Shown in pieces: positions 42,239 through 50,880 of a stretch of 64,000 nucleotides of DNA. The position numbers were made by a program, and so were the translations under genes. How positions within the stretch are numbered: the first letter of the stretch is position 1; the number at the start of each line of letters is the position of its first letter. The DNA is from SVTX01 sp045659745 (lineage in GTDB: Bacteria > Bacillota > Clostridia > Oscillospirales > CAG-272): positions 1-64,000 of the forward strand of contig JAZRCL010000073.1 of assembly GCA_045659745.1 (NCBI GenBank), read 5' to 3'. The notes beneath the pieces were generated by a model. That model made no database searches. It had not been told where the DNA came from and worked only from the letters and a program-made list of their open reading frames with translations.

Positions 42239-42254
42239 AATGGAGGTGTCTGCT

Positions 42255-43295
42255 TTGAGGACAGAGCTACTTAAAATAAATAATTTGTCCGAGCAGGCAG
42301 ATGACATTGCTCGCGCGGCAGATATCATAAAAAAAGGCGGACTTGTAGTTATTCCCACCGAAACTGTCTACGGACTTGGCGGCGACGGAACAAACAGGGA
42401 CTCTGCGAGAAAGATATATGAGGCAAAGGGACGTCCATCAGACAACCCATTGATAATTCATATATCCTCTCCCGAGCAAGCCGAAAAATTTGCGCATACA
42501 AATAAAACTTATTACAAGCTGGCAGAGGCGTGTATGCCGGGACCTCTTACGGTGGTACTTCCCAAAAAGGACACAGTTCCGAGCGAGGTCACAGGCGGGC
42601 TTGATACCGTGGCGATAAGATGTCCGTCTCATCCTACAGCGAGAGCTATAATATCCGCCTCGGGAGTCCCGATAGCCGCGCCGTCAGCCAACACGTCGGG
42701 AAAGCCCTCGCCTACCCGTGCAGAGCACGTTGCCGCTGACCTTGACGGCAAGGTAGATATGATAATTGACGGCGGCGAGTGTGAGATAGGGCTTGAATCC
42801 ACTATAGTTATGGTAAACTCAGACGAGAGCTTGACTCTTCTCCGTCCGGGCGGGATAACGTATGACGCGCTTTGCTGTGTTTGCGAGACGGTTAACATAT
42901 CATCCTCTATCGAGGGGGTTTTGTCCGAGAACGAGCGACCCTTGTCTCCAGGAATGAAGTACAAGCATTACGCTCCGTCGGCTCCTCTTGTGCTGCTTTG
43001 CGGAGACGAGAATAAGGTGCTTGAGTTTTTACGTAGTGAGCAGGAAAACAAAAGAAGCGTCGTGCTTTGCTATGACGAGGAGATGCCATATCTGCAGAGC
43101 AATATGATTTTGCCCATAGGCAAAAAGCAGGATATTGCATCACACGCAAGAAATCTATTCTCTGCTCTGCGTGACACGGATAAGCTTTCCCCCGATATAA
43201 TATATGCTCATATGCCCGAGAAGGACGGTTTGGGTATGGCGCTTTATAACAGAATGATACGCGCCGCAGCGCATACTGTAAAAGAGATAAAATAA
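42255..43295 (+). CDS. tsaC: L-threonylcarbamoyladenylate synthase (TsaC/Sua5, long form)
   Basis: GGAGGTG followed by six bases sets the TTG at 42255 as the start; the ATG at 42240 overlaps that site. The ~346-residue protein has the YrdC domain (IIKKGGLVVIPTETVYGLGG, KGRPSDNPLIIHI, PGPLTVVLPK, VAIRCPSHPTA, APSANTSGKPSPT) and a C-terminal Sua5 domain (SPGMKYKHYAPSAPLVLL). It makes threonylcarbamoyl-AMP for the t6A37 tRNA modification. tsaB and tsaE are 16 kb downstream in the window; tsaD is outside. Confidence 0.94.
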   Translation: MRTELLKINNLSEQADDIARAADIIKKGGLVVIPTETVYGLGGDGTNRDSARKIYEAKGRPSDNPLIIHISSPEQAEKFAHTNKTYYKLAEACMPGPLTVVLPKKDTVPSEVTGGLDTVAIRCPSHPTARAIISASGVPIAAPSANTSGKPSPTRAEHVAADLDGKVDMIIDGGECEIGLESTIVMVNSDESLTLLRPGGITYDALCCVCETVNISSSIEGVLSENERPLSPGMKYKHYAPSAPLVLLCGDENKVLEFLRSEQENKRSVVLCYDEEMPYLQSNMILPIGKKQDIASHARNLFSALRDTDKLSPDIIYAHMPEKDGLGMALYNRMIRAAAHTVKEIK

Positions 43296-43335
43296 CAGTT
43301 TGATAAATAAAGAAAAGGTAAGGTCATACTAAAAT

Positions 43336-45576
43336 ATGGCGAAGAAAAAGAAGAAAGAAGAAAAAAAGCCGATAGTCTACGCTCCCGTGATATATCAGCC
43401 GATAACTGAGACTATTGAGAAAAACTATATGCCCTATACCATGAGCGTTATAGTTTCGAGAGCTATTCCTGAGATTGACGGCTTTAAGCCTGCTCACCGT
43501 AAGCTTCTTTATACTATGTATAAAATGGGCTTGCTAAGCGGACCAAGAACAAAGAGCGCAAATATCGTCGGTGCGACAATGAAGCTTCACCCTCACGGAG
43601 ACCAGTCTATTTACGACACGATGGTGAGACTTACAAAGTCAAATGAGACTCTGCTTCACCCGTTCGTTGACTCCAAGGGTAATTTCGGTAAGCAGTACTC
43701 GTCCAATATGGCGTGTGCGGCTCCCCGTTATACCGAGGCAAAGCTTGACACGTTCTGCAACGAGATATTCAGCGGCATAGATAAAAACGCCGTGGATATG
43801 ATGGATAACTACGACGGCACTATGAAGGAGCCCGTGCTGCTCCCGACTACGTTCCCGAATATTCTCGTCAACCCCAACAGCGGTATTGCGGTAGGTATGG
43901 CGTCGGATATATGCTCGTTTAACCTGGCGGAGATATGTGACGGTACGATAGCTATTCTCAAAAAGCCCAATATCTCCACCGAAAAGCTTATGGAGATAAT
44001 CAAGGCTCCCGACTTCCCCGGAGGCGGACAGATAATTTACGATGCTGAGCAGATGAAGAGCATATACGAGACGGGTGACGGCTCGTTCAAGCTCAGAGCA
44101 AGATATACGTACGATGAGAGCGAGAACTGCATAGACATTATACAGATTCCCTACTCCACAACTGTTGAGCAGATACAGAACAAGATAACCGCGCTTATCA
44201 AGGAAGGTAGACTTAAAGAGGTCGTTGATTTCAGGGATGAAATAGACAAGGACGGCTTTAAGCTTACCATTGACCTGCGTAAAGGCACGGATCCCGATAA
44301 GCTTATGAAAAAGCTCTTCAAGCTCACTCCTCTTGAGAGTAGCTTTAAGTGTAATTTCAATATTATTATCGACGCAGAGCCCCGACAGATGGGCGTTGCC
44401 GAGATACTGTCCGAGTGGATAATGTTCAGAATGGCGTGTGTTCGCCGAGAGCTTAACTTTGATCTCCAGAAGAAGAGAGACAAGCATCACTTGCTTATGG
44501 CGCTTGCAAAGATTCTTCTTGATATAGATCTTGCGATAAAGATAATCCGTAAGACCGAGAAGGAGGAGGACGTTGTTCCCAACCTCGAAAAGGCCTTCAA
44601 GATCGACGAGATACAAGCTAACTTTATCGCAGACATAAAGCTCCGTAATCTTAACCGCGAGTATATTCTCAACAGAATATCCGAGGTCAAGGACTTGGAG
44701 CAGCAGATGGCTGACATTGAGGCGATACTTGCCGATGAGCTCAAGCTCAAGGCAGTCATCGGCGCTCAGCTTACAAATATAAAGAAAAAGTACGGTCAGC
44801 CCAGAAAGACACAAATAATCTACTCCGATCAGATAGACACCTACGTTGAGGAGGAGCAGATAGAAAACTATCCCTGCCGTCTTGTTCTCTCACGCGAGGG
44901 CTATTTCAAGAAGATAACCTTTAAGTCTCTCCAAGGAAATGATGAGCAGAGATTTAAGGATGGAGATAGCCTGAGGCAGATATTCGACGCGGAAAACAAG
45001 GACGAGGTCATATTTATTACCGACCGCTGTCAGATGTACCGCGCGCGCGTTTGCGATTTTGAAAACACAAAGGCGTCGGCAATGGGTGAGTTCGTTGCGG
45101 CGAAGCTCAATATGGAGCCGGGCGAGCGTCCTGTGTTTATGAATATTCAGAATCAGTTTAACGAGGGCGAGAATTTCGTTTATATATTTGAAAACGGCAA
45201 GGGTGTCAGAGTTCCCCAAAAGGCTTACGAAACAACGGCAACGAGAAGAAAGCTCAAGAGTGTATGCTCAAATGCTTCCCCGCTTGTTGAGGTGTTCGCG
45301 GAGGTAGAGAAAAAGCCGTTTGAGATAATGCTCATTTCTTCAAACGACAGAGCGATAATTATCAAGACTTCTCTCATTCCCCTGAAGGCTACAAAGACCT
45401 CGGGCGGAGTTCAGCTTATGTCCTTTAAGTCTGGTGTGACGGTAAAGCGCGCTCTGGCTGATTTTGAGACTGTGTTTGAAAACACAAAGGGATACAGAAA
45501 GCTCAAGCTTCCCGCAACGGGAGTTCTGCTTTCCGAAAAAGATATATTAAAGCAACAGTTAAGTATAGACGTTTAA
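43336..45576 (+). CDS. parC: Type IIA DNA topoisomerase subunit A (ParC/GyrA-like)
   Basis: The 746-residue protein begins Lys-rich (MAKKKKKEEKKP) then EKNYMPYTMSVIVSRAIPEIDGFKPAHRKLLYTM and carries the catalytic Tyr in CAAPRYTEAKL (near residue 136), GNFG, PHGDQSIYDTMVRL, and the tower and coiled-coil region (about 365-480), then a beta-pinwheel-like C-terminal region. The C-terminus has no clear GyrA box (QRRGGKG), which points to topoisomerase IV, though the family call gyrA/parC is by motif only. The B subunit is not adjacent, unlike most parE-parC loci. AAGGTAAGG precedes the ATG. Confidence 0.93.
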   Translation: MAKKKKKEEKKPIVYAPVIYQPITETIEKNYMPYTMSVIVSRAIPEIDGFKPAHRKLLYTMYKMGLLSGPRTKSANIVGATMKLHPHGDQSIYDTMVRLTKSNETLLHPFVDSKGNFGKQYSSNMACAAPRYTEAKLDTFCNEIFSGIDKNAVDMMDNYDGTMKEPVLLPTTFPNILVNPNSGIAVGMASDICSFNLAEICDGTIAILKKPNISTEKLMEIIKAPDFPGGGQIIYDAEQMKSIYETGDGSFKLRARYTYDESENCIDIIQIPYSTTVEQIQNKITALIKEGRLKEVVDFRDEIDKDGFKLTIDLRKGTDPDKLMKKLFKLTPLESSFKCNFNIIIDAEPRQMGVAEILSEWIMFRMACVRRELNFDLQKKRDKHHLLMALAKILLDIDLAIKIIRKTEKEEDVVPNLEKAFKIDEIQANFIADIKLRNLNREYILNRISEVKDLEQQMADIEAILADELKLKAVIGAQLTNIKKKYGQPRKTQIIYSDQIDTYVEEEQIENYPCRLVLSREGYFKKITFKSLQGNDEQRFKDGDSLRQIFDAENKDEVIFITDRCQMYRARVCDFENTKASAMGEFVAAKLNMEPGERPVFMNIQNQFNEGENFVYIFENGKGVRVPQKAYETTATRRKLKSVCSNASPLVEVFAEVEKKPFEIMLISSNDRAIIIKTSLIPLKATKTSGGVQLMSFKSGVTVKRALADFETVFENTKGYRKLKLPATGVLLSEKDILKQQLSIDV

Positions 45577-45597
45577 TTTTATCAGGAGGTAAAGATT

Positions 45598-45702
45598 ATG
45601 AATAACAAAAGAAAGCTTTGGATTCGCGTAGCTGCGATTGCGCTTACGGCATTTATGCTTTTCGGTTCCGTTGCAACAATACTTACATTTCTGCTTCATT
45701 GA
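45598..45702 (+). CDS. Small single-span membrane peptide, 34 residues
   Basis: AGGAGG lies 8 bases before the ATG, and the frame (MNNKRKLWIRVAAIALTAFM... ending in LLH) is 34 residues: a basic N-terminus and one hydrophobic span of about 23 residues. This is the layout of small membrane peptides such as Prli42 and DUF4044 proteins of Firmicutes; the similarity is in pattern only. It sits 22 bases downstream of the topoisomerase stop and may be cotranscribed. Short but supported by the ribosome site and composition. Confidence 0.65.
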   Translation: MNNKRKLWIRVAAIALTAFMLFGSVATILTFLLH

Positions 45703-45754
45703 TGGCAGATATTTACATTATTTACATAGTATTAACAAAGTTATTGCTTGTCAA

Positions 45755-45763
45755 TGCTATAAT
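45755..45763 (+). promoter_or_regulatory. Extended -10 promoter
   Basis: TGCTATAAT, an extended -10 element, 38 bases before the ATG at 45801; the -35 (TTAACA at 45732) is poorly spaced. Confidence 0.5.
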
Positions 45764-45800
45764 TAATATGTAGTACTAAATTGATTCAAGGAGGTATTTT

Positions 45801-46052
45801 ATGAAAAAACATGACGTTCTCGTAGTTGAGGAAAATAAGAACAATACTGCGGTAAAGGTAGTTGTAATAATCATAGCTATTCTTTGCGCTGTGGCTGCGA
45901 TTTGGGTTGCGGTCAAGTATATCCAGAAGCGTAGAGCCAAGAAAATTCTTGCCGAGGTTGACCTTGATGGCGACGGAGAGGCAGAAGCGACAATGATAGA
46001 TACCGACGGAGACGGCGAGGTTGACACCATAGTTTTCCACGAGGGTGAATAA
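45801..46052 (+). CDS. Small membrane-anchored protein with calcium-loop-like repeat
   Basis: AAGGAGG precedes the ATG. The 83-residue protein has a short charged N-terminus, one membrane span (residues ~18-40), a basic patch KRRAKK, then two D-x-D-G-D-G loops (DLDGDGEAEA and DTDGDGEVDT) that resemble EF-hand or dockerin calcium sites, outside the membrane. I do not recognise a family. Single gene between a promoter and a terminator, so it is likely a real expressed protein. Confidence 0.8.
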   Translation: MKKHDVLVVEENKNNTAVKVVVIIIAILCAVAAIWVAVKYIQKRRAKKILAEVDLDGDGEAEATMIDTDGDGEVDTIVFHEGE

Positions 46053-46053
46053 T

Positions 46054-46090
46054 AAAAAAGTTGCAACCGCATGGTTGCAACTTTTTTTAT
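46054..46090. terminator. Bidirectional terminator
   Basis: AAAAAGTTGCAACC, a 4-base loop, GGTTGCAACTTTTTTT, between convergent genes. Confidence 0.88.
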
Positions 46091-46092
46091 GC

Positions 46093-46677
46093 TTATTTAT
46101 AGCAAGCTCTCTCGCCGCCGATAAACTTCGGGCGCGTGCGGGCGCATACTATATTTGCCTGACCAATTTTTGATACCGAAACTCTTACGGGTACTGCGAC
46201 GGACTTGAGGTGCATACCTATCAGCGTTCCGCCGATATCTATTCCTGCGTGAGCCTTTATCTGCTCCACGACAACGGGAGCTTTAAGATTTTTATAAGTG
46301 ACGGTTGCAAACGAGCCGCCTGCCTTTGGCTGAGGAATGACACTCACTGGCTCGTAGCTATACTTCTCTGCCGCTTCGTTCTCAATTACTATTGCTCTGT
46401 TCAAATGCTCGCAGCATTGAGCGGCAAGATAAATTCCATTTTGATTCAGTATCGGATAAAGCACATCAAAGACAGCCTTAGCGGCGTCGTAGCTTGAGCC
46501 CTTACCTATGGTTGAGCCGAGTATTTCGGAGGATGAGCAACCAACCACGAATATATCTCCCGCCTTAAGGCAAGCCGTGTCAAGAAGCTCAGACACAGCA
46601 ATCTTGGCCTCCTCAGATATAGATTGATAAAGCTGCTCACTGACGGTGGCATCTGCGTTCAAATAAATTTCTGTCAT
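46093..46677 (-). CDS. TIGR01440 family protein (UPF0340, YwlG-like)
   Basis: The ATG at 46677 (seven codons into the longest frame) is preferred because the longer form would overlap the upstream gene by 17 bases; a GGTGAT site precedes it. The 194-residue protein has VVGCSSSEILGSTIGKGSS, YLAAQCCEHLNRAIVIE, VVEQIKAHAGIDIGGTLIGMHLKSVAVPVR and a conserved C-terminal NIVCARTRPKFIGGERACY. The family is uncharacterised and cytoplasmic. It lies 4 bases downstream of the YqhQ gene. Confidence 0.9.
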   Translation of the reverse strand: MTEIYLNADATVSEQLYQSISEEAKIAVSELLDTACLKAGDIFVVGCSSSEILGSTIGKGSSYDAAKAVFDVLYPILNQNGIYLAAQCCEHLNRAIVIENEAAEKYSYEPVSVIPQPKAGGSFATVTYKNLKAPVVVEQIKAHAGIDIGGTLIGMHLKSVAVPVRVSVSKIGQANIVCARTRPKFIGGERACYK

Positions 46678-46681
46678 AATA

Positions 46682-47851
46682 TCACCAATTATCGTCATTG
46701 CTGTTCTCGGGGATAACTTCCTTCATAGCGGCGATAGCACATTCTATCATATCGTCTGTGGGCTCGTAGACCGTTATGCGCTGGAGCCACATGCCTGGAG
46801 CGGAGATTATTCTCGTTAAGATGTTGTCGTGTCTGCCCGCAATCTTGAGAAGCTCGTATCCAATGCCCACTATAAGCGGAATGAGAAGGAGCTTAAGTCC
46901 TACTCGCATGATCGTAGGCATTTCGGCAGAGTGTGTTATAAGAGCGTATACGGGGTCTATAAAGAATGAAACGAATATGCTTACAAGCACCATAAGAATG
47001 AGAAAGCTGGTTCCACATCTGGGATGATGCTTTTTCTGCTTTCTTACATTTTCAACCGTAAGCTCAAGTCCTGCCTCATAACAGAATATTGTCTTATGCT
47101 CTGCGCCGTGGTACATAAACGTGCGGCGGATATCCTTCATAAGCGCGATAGCCGCCATATAACCTACAAGAAGTATTATTCTTATAATTCCTTCAAACAG
47201 AGATTTGTAGAAAGATGCAAGGTATATGTTATCCTCATTTCCTATTGCAGGAATAAGCTTTATAAGGTCGTATATATACGCGGGGAGCGCGATAAAGAGA
47301 CCTATCGCAAGTACAACACCCAAAACAACTCCGACTATCATAACAAGATTTGTCATGGCCTTTGAACTTGACTTTTCTTTTTTAGGCTGATTTGCCTCGT
47401 CTGTAGAGGTTTTTGCATCTTCCGTGGCAGGGGCTTCAACACTTTCCTCCGCCGAATTTGTAGGCTCGGACACAACGGGCTCAGCGCCCTCGGTGGATTC
47501 GCTGTGTTTAGCCTCTTTTGCTGCCTTCTTTGCCGCTTTTTTGGCTGCCTTTTCTCTTTCCATCTCCTCCTCAAGCTCCTCAAGTCCCGAAAGCTCCGCC
47601 GAGCGCATAAGGTACTTTGAGCCCGTTTTCATAGAGTAAATGTAATTATACAGTCCTCTGAAAATGGGAAGCTTGAACATTTTCGGCGCGTCTGCGCTTG
47701 TGGTGGGTTCTTTCTCAACAATTATTTCTCCGTCGGTGTTTCTGACTGCCATAGCCGTCACCTTGGGGCCGCGCATCATAATTCCCTCCATCAGCGCCTG
47801 ACCGCCGATAGAAGTCTTTTTTGCCGCGCAGATTTTTTCCTGTCTGCTCAT
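46682..47851 (-). CDS. DUF1385 membrane protein (YqhQ-like)
   Basis: The 389-residue protein has the DUF1385 start IGGQALMEGIMMRGPKVTAMAVR and the later FMYHGAEHKTIFCYEAG and HHPRCGTSFLILMVLVSI (a conserved His/Cys set). Four membrane spans fall at about residues 175-197, 215-240, 285-305 and 325-345. Between residues about 92 and 168 there is a Lys/Ala/Glu/Ser-rich insertion (KKAAKKAAKEAK, many Glu and Thr) not found in typical 300-residue YqhQ, a low-complexity linker before the membrane core. Function is unknown; in Bacillus it is near prmC and rpmE loci. Confidence 0.9.
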   Translation of the reverse strand: MSRQEKICAAKKTSIGGQALMEGIMMRGPKVTAMAVRNTDGEIIVEKEPTTSADAPKMFKLPIFRGLYNYIYSMKTGSKYLMRSAELSGLEELEEEMEREKAAKKAAKKAAKEAKHSESTEGAEPVVSEPTNSAEESVEAPATEDAKTSTDEANQPKKEKSSSKAMTNLVMIVGVVLGVVLAIGLFIALPAYIYDLIKLIPAIGNEDNIYLASFYKSLFEGIIRIILLVGYMAAIALMKDIRRTFMYHGAEHKTIFCYEAGLELTVENVRKQKKHHPRCGTSFLILMVLVSIFVSFFIDPVYALITHSAEMPTIMRVGLKLLLIPLIVGIGYELLKIAGRHDNILTRIISAPGMWLQRITVYEPTDDMIECAIAAMKEVIPENSNDDNW

Positions 47852-47929
47852 TTTTATTATCCTTTTTTGAATTTACATATATTTTAACACTTTATACTAT
47901 CACATATTTATTAACTGCATATGAATGTA

Positions 47930-47964
47930 AAAAATATAACCGCCAACTTGGCGGTTATATTTTT
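47930..47964 (-). terminator. Terminator after the PRPP synthetase gene
   Basis: ATATAACCGCCAA and its complement form an uninterrupted stem with A/T runs outside, between the prs stop (47976) and the YqhQ gene. Confidence 0.8.
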
Positions 47965-47975
47965 ATAAATATCAG

Positions 47976-49109
47976 TTAGTGTGTAGTTTTTTTCTCCATC
48001 TGACGCTTATGCTTTGCAACGATGCTTGTTATCTTCTTTGCAGGATCAAGCAGACCGCTGATGGTCGCGTCGTGGTTGAGTGTGTCGATAATGTAGGAAA
48101 CGTACTTACACATATTTACGTCAACGTGCCAAGGTCTTTCAAGAAGTCCGGGACGGCGGTAAATAAGGTTAGTAGTGAATACTCTGCAGATGAGCCCTTC
48201 CTCAAACGCCTTGTCAAACTTATCAAATCCGCCCGTAAAGAGACCAAAGGAAGCAAAAGCGAATATTCTCTTTGCTCCTCTTTCCTTAAGCTGTGAGCAA
48301 ACGTCAAGCAAAGAGTCGCCCGACGAGATCATATCGTCAACGATAATAACGTCCTTGCCCGTGAGGTCCTTGCCGAGATATTCGTGAGCCTCAATGGGGT
48401 TCTTTCCGTTTACGATTACCGAATAATTACGGCGCTTGTAGAACATACCGATGTCAAGACCAAGCACGGAGGAATAGTACATACATCTGGACATCGCTCC
48501 CTCGTCGGGAGAAATCATCATAAGGTGATCCTTGTCGATAATTATATCGGGAACCGCTCTGATGAGAGCCTTGACCATCTGATAAGAGGGTCTTACGTTA
48601 TCAAATCCCGAAAGCGGGATAGCGTTTGAAATTCTTGCATCGTGAGCGTCAAACGTGATTATGTTTGATACACCCATAGCCACAAGCTCCTGAAGCATAA
48701 TTGCGCAGTCAAGCGACTCGCGGGTGCTTCTCTTGTGCTGTCTGCCCTCGTAGAGCATAGGCATTATAACGGTAATTCTTCTTGCCTTACCTGCTATTGC
48801 CGCTATAATTCTCTTGAGATCTGCATAGTGATCGTCGGGGCTCATAGGTACTTCCATACCGTGCATACGGTACTTTACGCCAAAGTTAAATGTGTCGCAG
48901 AATATATAGACGTCCTGTCCTCTCATTGACTGGTGGATAACTGCCTTGCCCTCGCCTGTTCCGAATCTCGGACAAACGACCTCTGCAAGATAGGTGTCCT
49001 CGCTATTATGTCTGCGCCAGTCCTTGAGGTAGTTGTCAACCTGCTCGACGAAGCTCTCGCTTCCCTTCATACCTATGACGCTCAATTCGGCAATTTGTGC
49101 TTCCTTCAT
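47976..49109 (-). CDS. prs: Ribose-phosphate pyrophosphokinase, long variant
   Basis: The 377-residue protein is recognisable by the flexible catalytic loop region FYKRRNYS (K225-R-R) and the PRPP loop VDDMISSGDS (257-266), plus FDAHDARISNAI and SPDEGAMSRC. Typical Prs is about 315 residues and has VDDMIDTAGT at the PRPP loop; this protein has a ~45-residue N-terminal extension and the loop reads S-S-G-D-S. It makes PRPP from ribose-5-phosphate and ATP for nucleotide synthesis. It belongs to the longer clostridial group. AAGGA-like site precedes the ATG. Single gene with terminator. Confidence 0.88.
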   Translation of the reverse strand: MKEAQIAELSVIGMKGSESFVEQVDNYLKDWRRHNSEDTYLAEVVCPRFGTGEGKAVIHQSMRGQDVYIFCDTFNFGVKYRMHGMEVPMSPDDHYADLKRIIAAIAGKARRITVIMPMLYEGRQHKRSTRESLDCAIMLQELVAMGVSNIITFDAHDARISNAIPLSGFDNVRPSYQMVKALIRAVPDIIIDKDHLMMISPDEGAMSRCMYYSSVLGLDIGMFYKRRNYSVIVNGKNPIEAHEYLGKDLTGKDVIIVDDMISSGDSLLDVCSQLKERGAKRIFAFASFGLFTGGFDKFDKAFEEGLICRVFTTNLIYRRPGLLERPWHVDVNMCKYVSYIIDTLNHDATISGLLDPAKKITSIVAKHKRQMEKKTTH

Positions 49110-49181
49110 CTTTTTCCTCCAAATACTTGTCTTTCTGTGGTTATGTTTTTTGCTTGCTTTTCAAGTTATTTATCTGAATTA

Positions 49182-50654
49182 TTACTGAAGCTTGCAGAAC
49201 TTTTCGTAAGCTGCATCCCATGCTCCGCGCTGAGTTGTGGGCTCGTAGTGCTTCATCTCGAAGGAGTTTCTTACCACCTCACGAGCCTGAGCGAGATCAG
49301 CTACCTCACCTGCAGCTATTGCCTGCATCATAAGGTTACCGATAGATGTTGCCTCCTCGGGACCTGCGCATACGTGGATACCGCAAGCGTCTGCAGTCAT
49401 CTGAGAGAGGAACTTATCCTTTGTGCCGCCGCCTACGACGTTGATCATCTTTGTCTTCTTGCCGTTGAGCTTTTCAATAGTTTCAACTGTGTATCTGTAC
49501 TTGAGAGCGAGAGATTCGTAAATGCAACGAACTACCTCGCCTACGCTCTCGGGAACGTGCTGACCTGTCATGCGGCAGTAGTCACGGATCTTTTCGGGCA
49601 TGTTGCCGGGAGTACCGAATGTGTAGTAGTCAGGATTGATGAGTGACTGGAAGGGTGTTGCCTCTTTAGCCCAAGCCTCCATCTGTGCGAAGCTATAGTC
49701 CTTACCCTCACGCTTCCACTGACGTCTGGATTCCTGAATGATCCAAAGACCCATAATGTTCTTGAGGAATCTTATTGTACCAAGCGCGCCACCCTCGTTT
49801 GTGAAGTTAGCAAGTCTTGTTGCGTCGTTGATGAGGGGCTGCTTAAGCTCGCCGCCCATGAGCGACCATGTGCCGCTTGATATGTAGATAAAGTCGTCGT
49901 TAGTTGCAGGAACAGAGATAACTGCGCTTGCAGTATCGTGAGAAGCGACGGTATATACCTTGATATTGTTCTTACCAACCTCCTCGTTGATCTGAGGAAG
50001 AAGTCCGCCAAGGCACGTGCCGGGCTGAACGAGAGGAGCGAAGAGCGAACGCTTGATGCCGAGCTTGTCGGTAAGATCGTAAGAGATCTCTCTCTTTGCC
50101 GCATCAAGTATCATACCCGTGGAAGCGATTGTGTATTCCATAGCCATCTTACCTGTGAGGAAGTAGTTAAGAAGGTCAGGAGTAAAGAGCATTTTTTCTG
50201 CTCTGTCAAGAAGCTCGGCATCATCACGTTTGTCAGCAGCGAGCTGATTGAGAGTGTTGAAGTCACAAGCCTGAATACCTGTCACGTTGTAGATCTCTTC
50301 GGGAGAAACGAAATTCTTTACGTAATCGGTGATATTTACCGTTCTGGTATCTCTGTAATGCGCGGGGTTGCCCATCATATAGCCGTTCTTGTCGATAAGG
50401 CCGTAGTCAACGCCCCAGGTATCAATACCCATAGAGGATACGTTGTCGCCCTCAATAACGGTCTTTGTGATGGAGTTCTTGATCTCGAAGAAGATTCTGA
50501 GGATGTCCCAGGTGAATCTTCCGTTTACGAAAACGGGGTCGTTAGAGAAACGGTGATTTTCTCTGAGTGTAAGCTTTTCTCCGTCGAACGAGCCGACGAT
50601 GCCTCTACCGCTGGACGCGCCGAGGTCGATGGCGAGCATCTTTAATTCTGCCAT
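49182..50654 (-). CDS. rhaB: Rhamnulokinase
   Basis: The 490-residue FGGY kinase has the N-terminal ASNBD segment MLAIDLGASSGRGIVG, then MGIDTWGVDYGLID, HYRDTRT, and the C-terminal GGTKDKFLSQMTADACGIHV and GPEEATSIGNLMMQAIAAG. These fit RhaB, which phosphorylates L-rhamnulose on the way to lactaldehyde and DHAP. No rhaA, rhaD or transporter is adjacent, so the pathway cannot be confirmed from the window. GGAAGGG precedes the ATG. Codon use is highly biased, suggesting good expression. Confidence 0.93.
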   Translation of the reverse strand: MAELKMLAIDLGASSGRGIVGSFDGEKLTLRENHRFSNDPVFVNGRFTWDILRIFFEIKNSITKTVIEGDNVSSMGIDTWGVDYGLIDKNGYMMGNPAHYRDTRTVNITDYVKNFVSPEEIYNVTGIQACDFNTLNQLAADKRDDAELLDRAEKMLFTPDLLNYFLTGKMAMEYTIASTGMILDAAKREISYDLTDKLGIKRSLFAPLVQPGTCLGGLLPQINEEVGKNNIKVYTVASHDTASAVISVPATNDDFIYISSGTWSLMGGELKQPLINDATRLANFTNEGGALGTIRFLKNIMGLWIIQESRRQWKREGKDYSFAQMEAWAKEATPFQSLINPDYYTFGTPGNMPEKIRDYCRMTGQHVPESVGEVVRCIYESLALKYRYTVETIEKLNGKKTKMINVVGGGTKDKFLSQMTADACGIHVCAGPEEATSIGNLMMQAIAAGEVADLAQAREVVRNSFEMKHYEPTTQRGAWDAAYEKFCKLQ

Positions 50655-50819
50655 AGTTATAACCCTTCCTTTCTTGGTTACGGTACTGTGTCCGCATCCT
50701 TAAAAACATAATTTTGCATTTTATTCAGTTATAATCATTATATCATAAGAGGAATTTTTTTGTATGAATTTTTTGTTAACAAGTTCTGCCTTTTCAAAAT
50801 ATTTTATCTTTCGACAAAT

Positions 50820-50848
50820 GTCACGCCCCTGTGTGTCGGCATAAAATA
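50820..50848 (+). promoter_or_regulatory. Sigma-E/sigma-K-type promoter of the dipicolinate synthase operon
   Basis: GTCAC, about 15 bases, CATAAAATA, which fits the mother-cell consensus (CATAnnnTA for sigma-K). It ends 32 bases before dpaA. spoVF is a sigma-K operon in Bacillus. Confidence 0.5.
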
Positions 50849-50880
50849 GGAATGAGTAGTTTTTCTTTACGGAGGCGAAT

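Noticed and set aside
43639..44814. 391-residue antisense frame inside the topoisomerase gene
   Set aside because: It is an open antisense frame due to codon bias; no start signal and no family.
49938..50645. Plus-strand frame opposite rhamnulokinase
   Set aside because: The sense gene is well supported; this one has no ribosome site or recognisable domain.
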